This document shows positions 41,950 through 50,693 of a stretch of 64,000 nucleotides of DNA, in pieces (the stretch's first letter is position 1; the number at the start of each line of letters is the position of its first letter). The position numbers and the translations under genes are program-made. This DNA comes from CAZDBA01 sp965224765 (GTDB lineage Bacteria; Planctomycetota; Planctomycetia; Pirellulales; Pirellulaceae). The stretch spans positions 124,001-188,000 of the forward strand of contig CBDDAC010000037.1 of the NCBI GenBank assembly GCA_965224765.1, written 5' to 3'. The notes beneath the pieces were generated by a model, which searched no databases, had not been told where the DNA came from, and saw only the letters and a list, made by a program, of their open reading frames with translations.

Positions 41950-44838
41950 GTTGCGGTTGCTTACTTCACGCGACCGATCGAGACACAGAACCACAAGTCC
42001 TAAAAACAGTATACCAACAAGTTGCGGTTGCTTACTTCACGCGACCGATCGAGACAATTCACGATTTTCTCCTTATATAGTTATGTTGCGGTTGCTTACT
42101 TCACGCGACCGATCGAGACCAGATTCATTTGGAATTGTTCTGAATTATATGTTGCGGTTGCTTACTTCACGCGACTGATCGAGACAAATCTAGGTTTCAT
42201 AATTCTTCCAAGTTTGTTGCGGGTTGCTTACTTCACGCGACCGATCGAGACGCTTCAACAAATTCTGCCATTTTTTCTTTCCAGTGTTGCGGTTGCTTAC
42301 TTCACGCGACCGATCGAGACGAATTCACGATTTTCTCCTTACACATAGTTGTTGCGGTTGCTTACTTCACGCGACCGATCGAGACTTCACTTTGCATCAC
42401 TCCTTCCACGTCAAACTTGGTTGCGGTTGCTTACTTCACGCGACCGATCGAGACAGAAACTAGTCCAATTATGTAGAGTGTTCCATCAAATCGTTGCGGT
42501 TGCTTACTTCACGCGACCGATCGAGACAGTCTCCTGAGAATTTCAATGTCGTGTTTTCTCCAAGTTGCGGTTGCTTACTTCACGCGACCGATCGAGACTT
42601 TTAGCATCTTAGAGATGCATTCCATTGTGGTTGCGGTTGCTTACTTCACGCGACCGATCGAGACTGTCTACCACCATGTAGTGGGGGTGAGAGAACCAGT
42701 TGCGGTTGCTTACTTCACGCGACCGATCGAGACCTATGCCGCCAGAGAAGAGGCTCGGCGGATCTAAATAGTTGCGGTTGCTTACTTCACGCGACCGATC
42801 GAGACCATAATAATCTCCATAGATCGGGACCATGTTGGTTGCGGTTGCTTACTTCACGCGACCGATCGAGACGTTTGTGCTGAGATTTTTCTTGTCATCT
42901 CAAGACTGTTGCGGTTGCTTACTTCACGCGACCGATCGAGACACAGTGCGGCAATTGAGACAGTTCATAAAGTGTTGCGGTTGCTTACTTCACGCGACCG
43001 ATCGAGACCTCGGCAACTTTCATTACTCTTTCGGGCCGAGTTGCGGTTGCTTACTTCACGCGACCGATCGAGACAAGGATGATCTGAAGTATATGTTGCT
43101 ACACTGCTGTTGCGGTTGCTTACTTCACGCGACCGATCGAGACTCGCCAGTTCTTTTTGGTATACTCCAACCTTGTTGCGGTTGCTTACTTCACGCGACC
43201 GATCGAGACTTTTTTCTTGGACATTCCTGTCTCCTCAGAACTGTTGCGGTTGCTTACTTCACGCGACCGATCGAGACTACGGTCGTCTTATTTTCCGCAG
43301 TTGTCATGTGTTGCGGTTGCTTACTTCACGCGACCGATCGAGACAGTTGGTCAAATCCATTTTGGTTCTCCCAAAAAAAGAGTTGCGGTTGCTTACTTCA
43401 CGCGACCGATCGAGACTTCATGTCGGTCCCTGCTCTGGTTTTGTTGTGTTGCGGTTGCTTACTTCACGCGACCGATCGAGACCAATAAGCAGCTTATGCT
43501 TTTTTGCTTTGTAGTTGCGGTTGCTTACTTCACGCGACCGATCGAGACAAAGAGGTATTGGTTTAGTGTGTGATCCTCCTGTTGCGGTTGCTTACTTCAC
43601 GCGACCGATCGAGACACGATCGCTTTCATTTATTACTGCCCTCCAACGCGTTGCGGTTGCTTACTTCACGCGACCGATCGAGACTTGTGTCAGACATTTT
43701 CATATCTCCTAGAGGTTGCGGTTGCTTACTTCACGCGACCGATCGAGACCAAGATTGCTGCGATATTTCGCATTTTTTTAGTGTTGCGGTTGCTTACTTC
43801 ACGCGACCGATCGAGACTTTTCTCCTATAATGAACGCCAAACAAACCGTTGCGGTTGCTTACTTCACGCGACCGATCGAGACTTTTAGAGAGAAAACTCT
43901 CATTTTTCTGATGATGACGGGTTGCGGTTGCTTACTTCACGCGACCGATCGAGACATCTCATACCCACCTCAAGGTCGACTTTCCTTGTTGCGGTTGCTT
44001 ACTTCACGCGACCGATCGAGACTTTTATATTTCTTGGCTACCTTTCTCGACTTGTTGCGGTTGCTTACTTCACGCGACCGATCGAGACTTGGTGGGGTCC
44101 TTTGAAGAAACTAAGGAAATGTTGCGGTTGCTTACTTCACGCGACCGATCGAGACGAATCCCATATTAATCTCCCTTACGAATTGGTGTTGCGGTTGCTT
44201 ACTTCACGCGACCGATCGAGACTGCTTCTTACGGGCTCTTAGGATCACTTTTCTAGTTGCGGTTGCTTACTTCACGCGACCGATCGAGACTTTTGATGCC
44301 ATCGTTTTGCTCCTTAAAATGTTGCGGTTGCTTACTTCACGCGACCGATCGAGACATTTCATAAAAACTCCTTAAAAAGGAACCATGTTTGTTGCGGTTG
44401 CTTACTTCACGCGACCGATCGAGACTCGCATAGCTTGCCAGCTTTACCTACTTCATACCGTTGCGGTTGCTTACTTCACGCGACCGATCGAGACTTATCT
44501 TAGTCATGGTCAAGTTCCTCTCTTTTCAGTTGCGGTTGCTTACTTCACGCGACCGATCGAGACTAGTGTAGTTTCGGACATGTGTTACTCCTATAAAGTT
44601 GCGGTTGCTTACTTCACGCGACCGATCGAGACAAAATAACTTTTTCATTTGTACGCTCCGAAAAAACAGTTGCGGTTGCTTACTTCACGCGACCGATCGA
44701 GACATTCAAAGCAAAGCTCCTCAAGGTAACTCGAATTGTTGCGGTTGCTTACTTCACGCGACCGATCGAGACTTTTTTAGCCATTCTTTATGGCTCCTAT
44801 ATTGTTGCGGTTGCTTACTTCACGCGACCGATCGTGAC
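41950..44838 (+). CRISPR. CRISPR array: 43 repeats of 35 bp, 42 spacers
   Basis: The 35-base repeat starts GTTG; halves CGGTTGC and GCGACCG form a 7-bp stem with one G-U pair around a nine-base loop (TTACTTCAC), and the last eight bases are ATCGAGAC. Cleavage at the stem base would leave the 8-nt crRNA handle AUCGAGAC, close to the type III tag AUUGAAAC. Spacers are 29-38 bases. Variants: repeat 4 (42151) has C to T in the stem, repeat 5 (42216) has an extra G, and the last repeat (44804) reads ATCGTGAC. The degenerate last repeat, plus the position of cas2 and leader, give rightward transcription. Many spacers are antisense to start-codon regions. Frames crossing the array are not genes. Confidence 0.98.
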
Positions 44839-45195
44839 CAAATGAGATGCCCTCGAAAGTTGATACACGGTTGTGAAGGTTCAGGTCGGGTAATTGGTTT
44901 CCGGCACAACGAGTCGAGTATCCGGCAAGCGAGCCGTCCCATCGAGCTCGCCTTAAGCCGCCAGTCCCTGTTAAACGTCTTCTATTTTGGTTGAATTCCC
45001 CCCGTGTAGTCCCGTAGGAATTTTTTTCCAGTCGAACTTTTTGGATGTTGCAATGCGGCAATTAACTTAGGCATTTCTGCGTTTCCAGAGATCTTTCGGA
45101 AGCCCTTTTCGACTCCGGTCAAGGCAGAGGCTAGTCTAGCCAGCGAGTTGTCTGGTCGGTTTCTGCTCGGCGGAGCCAACTCATCAGCTCGCCAA
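44839..45195. other. Trailer region without an intact gene
   Basis: About 350 bases after the last repeat. A minus-strand frame at 44982-45179 has the stretch 'VEKGFRKISGNAEMPKLIAA', which loosely recalls the C-terminus of a DDE transposase, so this may be a second transposase remnant. Nothing else can be supported. Confidence 0.3.
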
Positions 45196-45479
45196 ACTGG
45201 AGCTGCTGGTCATCGGCGAACGAGGCTACGTACCAGCACGAGGCTGGCGCCGAACTACTGTTCGACGTCATCCCAACGGCTTACGAACGAAACAGCATTA
45301 TCGTGACAACCAATTCACCGATTGAGAACTGGCCAGAAGTGCTTGGCAATCAGCGACTAACTGGAGCCGCCCTCGATCGACTGACTCACCGTTGCCACAT
45401 CATCGAAACCAAAGGAGAAACCTACCGACTCAAGGACGCAAAACGAAGAGCCAGGACCAACAGAGAGAAGTCAGCTTAG
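45196..45479 (+). pseudogene. IS21-type IstB remnant
   Basis: The C-terminal third of an IstB-like ATPase, the helper of IS21 transposition. The first piece, 'LELLVIGERGYVP', corresponds to the Walker B region; after a frameshift near 45238 the frame continues 'EAGAELLFDVIPTAYERNSI', 'IVTTNSPIENW', 'GNQRLTGAALDRLTHRCHII' and ends at a TAG. The Walker A part and istA are absent. It marks an old insertion and decay at the edge of the CRISPR locus. Confidence 0.8.
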
Positions 45480-45743
45480 CTTAACAAGACTAGACGCTTA
45501 CCCCCTCGTGTTTTTTTATACCGATCGCCGCCATTTCCCGCTGCCAGGTGCCGCTCTTTTCAACCGCCGTTAACAGAAACCTCACGCGTACAAACTCCTG
45601 AAGCCAAGGCAGTAGCAATCGATTCACAAAGCTGAGTTGGACACAGGCAGCCCGGTAGCTGGCCAGTTGAACTGCTGATGTGCTGCCGCCCTCATTCCGC
45701 CTGCGCACCCGAGGTCTAACAACTTCACCAATTTTTTTTGTTT

Positions 45744-47306
45744 CTAATGATTGTCAGATTTCTCAATTTTCATGTGGCCTGTTTGGTGCTGCGTGTTGAT
45801 CGCATTGGCAGTCAGAAACATTGCATGAACAAAAGCTATCGACAAAAGAAGGGCCACCAGTCGCTTTTTGAATGGGGTCTTAGATTTTGCCATCGCAAAT
45901 ACAAAATGCACCGCTAACGCAAGAGTGGTCAAAACAACAACAATTAAAGATGCACCTAGAAACATGCCATGGTGTAGGTGGAATGCGTTGGCAAGCACAT
46001 GGGCAAGCTCAAGCGAGTAGACCGAGACAATAAAGATATGCAGACCATGCATGGCATGTTCCGATTTACTTTCCCGTTCATTTTCAACAGCTTTCTGGAA
46101 ATTGTTGATCGCTCGTTGTGTAGAGGTAAAACACGCGTGTAGATTCACGTTATCTTGAGCCAGTTCATGATGCTTTTGAATTGGCCCTCTTGAACTTACC
46201 TTGGCGAATTCGCCTTCCATGTCGAAATGTACGACGTCTTCAAATACGTCACTGGCAACGGACTCAAGAGGGCTGCTTCCCAACTGGCGGGTTGAGCGAT
46301 TCAAAATCTGTGCCAGTGCAGATTCTTGAATCATTGCTAGAAGATATCCAAGAAAATATCCTCGTTGAATATTTTGGTTTCTTTTCCTTGAGTACTCGGA
46401 TTCATTATCTACGATCGCGACGTGGGCGACTCCATTTGCCGATACCCGGCAAGCGTGTTCTTGGTTGATTGCCAATAAATCAGAAAACATGCTTGTCTTA
46501 TGTTCTCCTGGATGGCTTGATGGATGCACTTGCGATATGTGCGACAAAATTTGCTGGATTGAGGGAGAGTGGATATTATTGGATTCATTTTTTTCAAATT
46601 CTAGCGTTGAGAAAATTCGCCCGCGACAAGCAACTTCCATTGCGAACTGTTGTGAACGAAACTGTCTCAATTGTTTAGAAATGAACTTGTGAAAATCAAA
46701 TGCTTGTTCATGCTGACCAATATCTCGAAACCAAACTGATTTTTGAGCGGTTGCCAATGCATGATGCAATTCCAACACATCTGACTCAACAATTTCCTGA
46801 TTGCCTTTGCGAATTTCGAATGCAACACTTAGGACCCCTATGCCCAGCCCGCTGAACCAAAGTTCGATTGGATCCTTGCAAAAAACGACGTTTAAATCGA
46901 GTCGGCATTTAGGACTCTCGAACGGCTGACGTGAATGCCAATGATCACAATTCAAGTACTCCAATCCACGCTTTGAAGGGCGGTCACAACGAGCCTTTTC
47001 CACGAGTTCTGTTTTTTGAGTCCCAAGCCAAACTTCAAAGGAATTGTCCGAGGCAATTAGCGGATCATTATTAACCAAGAAGCGACAGCCAGTTCGGCCA
47101 TGGCCGTCAAAAAGAAACTTCCTGACATGTTCATGGTAATCAAGCACATAACTCGAATGAAAAGCACAATAGCTGGATTTATCTGCTTCAGCTCCCAGCC
47201 ATCCACTTTCAGTGTGATTTTCGAATGCTGACTCAAACCATTCGTCTGGAGTTATTGGTGCGTCTAAATGGAAAGGGATCAATAGTCGCGAAAAGCACTT
47301 TTTCAT
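45744..47306 (-). CDS. Unknown protein with two C-terminal TM helices
   Basis: A 520-residue protein. The first ~430 residues are soluble, with no motif I recognise. Near the C-terminus there are two membrane helices ('LGASLIVVVLTTLALAVHFVF' region and 'LVALLLSIAFVHAMFLTAN') separated by a short basic loop, preceded by histidine-rich 'NAFHLHHGMFLG'. The topology (large soluble part plus two C-terminal TMs) resembles CorA-like membrane proteins that occur with some type III CRISPR systems, but the GMN motif is not present. It faces the array, so co-regulation is unlikely. Cargo or accessory defence protein; function unknown. Confidence 0.6.
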   Translation of the reverse strand: MKKCFSRLLIPFHLDAPITPDEWFESAFENHTESGWLGAEADKSSYCAFHSSYVLDYHEHVRKFLFDGHGRTGCRFLVNNDPLIASDNSFEVWLGTQKTELVEKARCDRPSKRGLEYLNCDHWHSRQPFESPKCRLDLNVVFCKDPIELWFSGLGIGVLSVAFEIRKGNQEIVESDVLELHHALATAQKSVWFRDIGQHEQAFDFHKFISKQLRQFRSQQFAMEVACRGRIFSTLEFEKNESNNIHSPSIQQILSHISQVHPSSHPGEHKTSMFSDLLAINQEHACRVSANGVAHVAIVDNESEYSRKRNQNIQRGYFLGYLLAMIQESALAQILNRSTRQLGSSPLESVASDVFEDVVHFDMEGEFAKVSSRGPIQKHHELAQDNVNLHACFTSTQRAINNFQKAVENERESKSEHAMHGLHIFIVSVYSLELAHVLANAFHLHHGMFLGASLIVVVLTTLALAVHFVFAMAKSKTPFKKRLVALLLSIAFVHAMFLTANAINTQHQTGHMKIEKSDNH

Positions 47307-47330
47307 CCTTTTTGTCCTGAAATTGGTTGA

Positions 47331-47588
47331 ATGGCAAAGCCAAAACTATATCACATTTCTTGCGTTTTAAAGCTCTTCAATCCCAGCCTTGCCGCGCCTC
47401 AGCTTTCTCCAACGAATACCAACGCAACTATCCCAGCTGAAACGACGCATGATTTGATTGTGGTCAAAAAATTGTCTACCCTTTACCGTACCCTTTTCAC
47501 GAAAAAACGAGTGGGATTCATGGGACAAATAGAGGGGTAGGGGAGTGAGGAACCCCTGATTTTTCTGAGGTCTAGCGTGATATCGCGA
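47331..47588. other. Non-coding stretch before the tRNA-Val fragment
   Basis: Short frames on both strands cross this stretch, but none has a ribosome binding site or motif. The minus-strand frame reading 'GLEPTTSTMSTSRY' is the translation of tRNA-Val sequence and is not a gene. Confidence 0.4.
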
Positions 47589-47633
47589 TGTTGACATCGT
47601 GGAGGTCGTTGGTTCAAGTCCAATATCGCCCAC
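47589..47633 (+). other. 3' half of a tRNA-Val(GAC) gene: putative attachment site
   Basis: The sequence matches the tRNA-Val 3' half: anticodon loop TTGACAT (anticodon GAC), CGTGG for the 3' anticodon stem, variable loop GAGGTC, T arm GTTGG-TTCAAGT-CCAAT, then the acceptor strand ATCGCCC. The 5' half (D arm and acceptor 5' strand) is missing, and the base-pairing 5' anticodon stem is already lost (CGATG). Such 3' fragments are left where an integrative element recombined with a tRNA gene. The recombinase gene next to it ends inside the fragment. Confidence 0.7.
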
Positions 47634-49104
47634 TATCGGGGACAAGAAGCCCTTCGGCGAGTACGTCGAAGGGCTTTCTTATTGTCGGGACTAGAGTTAC
47701 GTCATCGAGTCGGCAGTTCAACCAGACGATTTCAAGGATCTGACGTTTTTCCTCGTATTCCGCTGTAAGCCACCTGCTGGTAAGGGTTTGAGAAAGTTCA
47801 AACACCCTCGAAGCCAACTCGGCGTTCTCGTCGCGTGTGCGGTTCAATGCTTCGAGTTGCAAGACGATTGAAGCGTGGCGGTCGCGTAGTTCGGTGTTCT
47901 TGCTGGCGAATGTGTCGTCGTCAATCTGGCCGTCGATGCGGAGATTCAAGAGCCGGTCCTGCTGGTCAGCAAGTAGCGTCGATTGCCTTTGAAGTTCAGA
48001 ACGCATTGCTCGCGTCTCGGCTTGGGTGTCTTTCGTTTTTGAGGCGAGTACAGCCCGGAACCAATCACGGACGCTGTCGTCCTCAATGCGAATTTTGCCG
48101 AAGAAGGCCAGCACCTGAGCGTCGAAATCTTCCTCCTTGATCCGCGTGCGGGGATGACCCGGCTTGTTGTACTTCGTACAGCGGTAGTAGATGTATTCGC
48201 TTGGTCCGCTTTTCGTCTGCTTGGTCTTGATCTCACCGGTGATCTTGTGGTCGCAGAAGCCGCAGTCGATTAGGTCGCCAGCGAACGTGAGTGTGTGAGT
48301 GACCTGCTGACGATTGCCGAGTAACGTCTGGACGCGATCCCAAGTGGCTCGGTCGATCAAAACGTCGTGTTTGCCCGGAAACCAGTTTCCCTTGTACCGA
48401 ATCTCGCCGATGTACGCTCGATCGTTGAGCATGTTGTGAACGGACGTGCGTTTCCAATCTGTCTTGTCTGCACGGTAGATGACTCCTTCGTCCTTGAATC
48501 GCTTGACGATGCCATCAAGAGTGCAGTTCCCGTAGGCGTAGAGTTGGAACATGTGGCGAACATTTGTCGCCTCTGCTTCATTGGTCTCAATGAGTCGCCG
48601 ACCATTGACCCGGATATGCGAGAACCCATAGGGAGCCTTGCCGGGGAACAATCCTTCCTGAACGCGGCGACCGATGCCCTGACTGATATCGACGGCCATC
48701 TGCTCGGTGAAGAAGCTGGCCATGTTTGCGAGAGTGCGGCGCATCATGCGACCAGCAGGATTATCGTCGGTCTGCTGCGAGATCGAAATGAACGGAACTT
48801 GATAGTCGGATTCAAGTCGTTCCAACTCGACGTAGTCGAACAGATTCCGTGCGGCTCGGTCGACCTTGTAGAAAAGTAGGGCGTCGATTTCGAGAGCGTG
48901 CTTCTTGGCGTAGGCGATCATTTCCTTGAACGTCTTGCGTTCGTCTCGCTTACTTGCCGTCTCTGCGATCTTGAACATCTTGACGATCGTGCCGCCGTTG
49001 CACTCGGCGTACCGCTTCAAAGCGTCGTGTTGGACTTCAAGGGAAAAACCTTCGCGTTCCTGCTCACGGCTGCTGACTCTTGCGAGTGCTACGAATCTTT
49101 TCAT
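47614..49104 (-). CDS. Large serine recombinase (integrase)
   Basis: A 496-residue large serine recombinase. The catalytic domain has 'ALARVSSREQEREGFSLEVQ' with the nucleophile among Ser11-12 and 'ALLFYKVDRAARNLFDYVEL'. A recombinase domain follows ('GKAPYGFSHIRVNGRRLIE', 'MLNDRAYIGEIRYKG'), then a zinc ribbon ('LIDCGFCDHKITGE' ... 'YYRCTKY') and a long coiled coil typical of phage integrases. The last codons lie in the tRNA-Val fragment, so the attachment site was probably created by this enzyme. It likely integrates and excises module B. Confidence 0.93.
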   Translation of the reverse strand: MKRFVALARVSSREQEREGFSLEVQHDALKRYAECNGGTIVKMFKIAETASKRDERKTFKEMIAYAKKHALEIDALLFYKVDRAARNLFDYVELERLESDYQVPFISISQQTDDNPAGRMMRRTLANMASFFTEQMAVDISQGIGRRVQEGLFPGKAPYGFSHIRVNGRRLIETNEAEATNVRHMFQLYAYGNCTLDGIVKRFKDEGVIYRADKTDWKRTSVHNMLNDRAYIGEIRYKGNWFPGKHDVLIDRATWDRVQTLLGNRQQVTHTLTFAGDLIDCGFCDHKITGEIKTKQTKSGPSEYIYYRCTKYNKPGHPRTRIKEEDFDAQVLAFFGKIRIEDDSVRDWFRAVLASKTKDTQAETRAMRSELQRQSTLLADQQDRLLNLRIDGQIDDDTFASKNTELRDRHASIVLQLEALNRTRDENAELASRVFELSQTLTSRWLTAEYEEKRQILEIVWLNCRLDDVTLVPTIRKPFDVLAEGLLVPDSGRYWT

Positions 49105-49342
49105 GGCTCTTGTCCCTTGACACGATTCCGAACAGTTGATCTACCCCCATGATCATCTCCAATGCGTCCGCTTCGATCAACTGGTTCGCATAAAAAGGCT
49201 GCCAAGTTTTGAGCGTCAACTCAATTAGTTCTTCGGTCACCCATGACGGCGATCCTGCCGGAACGACGTACCGCACCGCACCCGCACCGTCTATCGCGGG
49301 CTTCGCTGAGTTCATGCGATTGGGAGACCGAGACTGATTCAC
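49064..49342 (-). CDS. Small protein upstream of the recombinase
   Basis: A 92-residue soluble protein overlapping the recombinase start by about 41 bases and the next gene by four. The segment 'SWVTEELIELTLKTWQPFYA' looks helical. No ribosome binding site stands out, but overlaps on both sides are typical of a real operon member. It may be a recombination directionality factor by position only. Confidence 0.55.
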   Translation of the reverse strand: MNQSRSPNRMNSAKPAIDGAGAVRYVVPAGSPSWVTEELIELTLKTWQPFYANQLIEADALEMIMGVDQLFGIVSRDKSHEKIRSTRKSQQP

Positions 49343-49572
49343 GATTTGTTAGGCTCCTGATTGGCAAGCATCCAGACGAATGCTTCGTCCAAAGCAAGCC
49401 GAATGACGGGAACGTCCTGCGAATCGAACCTTGCAGACTCTTTCCAAGCGTTGCCATTGCGAAAGAGCCGCACGACGGAAGTCGAATAGCTGCGTTGCTT
49501 GCGTGTCCGCTTTCGCCACACTCTCACGACGATCAGACCACGCCGAACTACGTGCACGGGTTTCGACGCCAT
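49339..49572 (-). CDS. Small protein family of planctomycete mobile elements (distant copy)
   Basis: A 77-residue protein starting at TGATG with the gene upstream and overlapping the one downstream. 'VVRRGLIVVRVWRKRTRKQR' followed by 'VVRLFRNGNAWKESARFDSQ' and 'DVPVIRLALDEAFVWML' shows the same order of elements as the proteins at 18754-19017 and 50442-50693: beta strands, 'G..WK.S..F...D', then a helix with 'A..W'. Function unknown. Confidence 0.65.
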   Translation of the reverse strand: MASKPVHVVRRGLIVVRVWRKRTRKQRSYSTSVVRLFRNGNAWKESARFDSQDVPVIRLALDEAFVWMLANQEPNKS

Positions 49573-49925
49573 CAGTGAATCTCCGTGTCGAATTCTTTGA
49601 CGGTGGGACTCTCCAGAACGTCATCCATCGCGGTGTCGAGAAACACCAAGAGCCTTCGTTGTTCGGCGGTGATGCAACCATCGTCCGCCAGCATTTGCGA
49701 AATAACGCGAACGAACTTGGCAAGCGAAAGAACATCCTGCGGGTGAAACTGATTGGTCACTTTTCCGCTGCGTTTGGTGCGAAAGAGATTGAATCGGTAT
49801 CGAAAATCGTCAGAGCCTTGCGATTGTTTCCAAACATTCGATGTCAAACTGCCAGCACCGACGATGCAGTATGGTTTTGATTTTGGTTGCTTCTGTGGCT
49901 GCTCTGGTTCTTGATCTGTATTCAT
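49572..49925 (-). CDS. Conserved small element protein
   Basis: A 117-residue protein with a proline- and glutamine-rich N-terminus and a conserved-looking core 'GAGSLTSNVWKQ', 'YRFNLFRTKRSGKV', 'DVLSLAKFVRVISQMLADDG'. It resembles proteins I associate with planctomycete integrative elements. It is coupled to the next gene (TGATG). No function is known. Confidence 0.6.
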   Translation of the reverse strand: MNTDQEPEQPQKQPKSKPYCIVGAGSLTSNVWKQSQGSDDFRYRFNLFRTKRSGKVTNQFHPQDVLSLAKFVRVISQMLADDGCITAEQRRLLVFLDTAMDDVLESPTVKEFDTEIH

Positions 49926-50092
49926 GGGGTCGTTGTCCGTTTCGCTGGTTTACTGTGCTGCCTTCTGTAAAGAGTCGTGGAGGGCACGAATGCCCTCCAC
50001 AACCGGTGTTGCACTTCATCGCTGAAGCGCGAGCCGGTCAGCGAACCGACCGGCGAAAACCAAAATGAAAAACCTTCAACAAAACTTGAGCG

Positions 50093-50377
50093 TCAGTATT
50101 CTTCTGGCAACAAGACCGTCGTTACCGAGCGGTCCCATTCTGTGATGATCCAGAAACGCTTTGCGTTGCTGGCTGTGTAGATCGAAAGCAAGCGAGAATC
50201 GTCTTCCAACGACGCATCGTTTAATCCCCAATCTTCCTCACACACATCACCCCAATCACATTCCGCGTGTCGCTTGACCGCGTGCCAGATATCCATTGCT
50301 GGCACGCAGTTCATCACTCCTCGCGTCATGTTAAGTTTGCCAAGAGAAAACGCTCTCTTTGACTTCAAAGCCGTCAT
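50093..50377 (-). CDS. Small plasmid-related protein
   Basis: A 94-residue protein with TAGGAGGCTATCACG before its ATG, a strong start. 'FSLGKLNMTRGVMNCVPA', 'GDVCEEDWGLNDASL', 'RLLSIYTASNAKRFWIITEW' and the end 'DRSVTTVLLPEEY' match a widespread small family of plasmids and conjugative elements. The function is unknown. It is probably the head of the small-gene operon leading to the recombinase, although 170 bases separate it from the next gene. Confidence 0.75.
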   Translation of the reverse strand: MTALKSKRAFSLGKLNMTRGVMNCVPAMDIWHAVKRHAECDWGDVCEEDWGLNDASLEDDSRLLSIYTASNAKRFWIITEWDRSVTTVLLPEEY

Positions 50378-50441
50378 CGTGATAGCCTCCTAATCGAGTA
50401 GGCCAGCAGGACCGTAGTCCTGCCAGCGGGTTGGTAAACGA

Positions 50442-50693
50442 CTACTCGACCGCGTCGGACTTGGGGGCAGATTGCTCCCAGATCCACGTGTATGCCATCT
50501 CGACAACTTTCGAGACGATCGGCAAATCGTCACGACGAAACGTTGTCGTGTCTTTCAGCTCCTCTTTGTCCCGATAGCTTCGTGTCACCGTGACGGTGAA
50601 CCATGACTCGCCAGTCTTTCGAGACTGATTGAGCCAGATTGCCGCACGAATGGCACTCAGACGGATTTGATGTACAGGTTTGTTATTAGCCAT
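50442..50693 (-). CDS. Small protein family of planctomycete mobile elements (copy 2)
   Basis: An 83-residue protein started at the ATG after GGAGGCCAAA; longer in-frame starts are unsupported. 'KPVHQIRLSAIRAAIWLNQS', 'SYRDKEELKDTTTFRRDDLP' and 'VSKVVEMAYTWIW' align well with the protein at 18754-19017. Two members of the family on two different modules suggest a shared role in element maintenance. The fold looks like four strands and a helix. Function unknown. Confidence 0.75.
   Translation of the reverse strand: MANNKPVHQIRLSAIRAAIWLNQSRKTGESWFTVTVTRSYRDKEELKDTTTFRRDDLPIVSKVVEMAYTWIWEQSAPKSDAVE

Noticed and set aside
41792..44994. Many overlapping frames with repeated VAVAYFTRPIET or CGCLLHATDRD blocks
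   Set aside because: These are translations of the CRISPR repeat in different frames.
45490..45708. 72-codon minus-strand frame beside the IstB remnant
   Set aside because: No start signal or recognisable sequence; probably decayed transposon DNA.
47367..47645. Minus-strand frame reading GDIGLEPTTSTMSTSRY
   Set aside because: The motif is the translated reverse complement of tRNA-Val, a common false gene.
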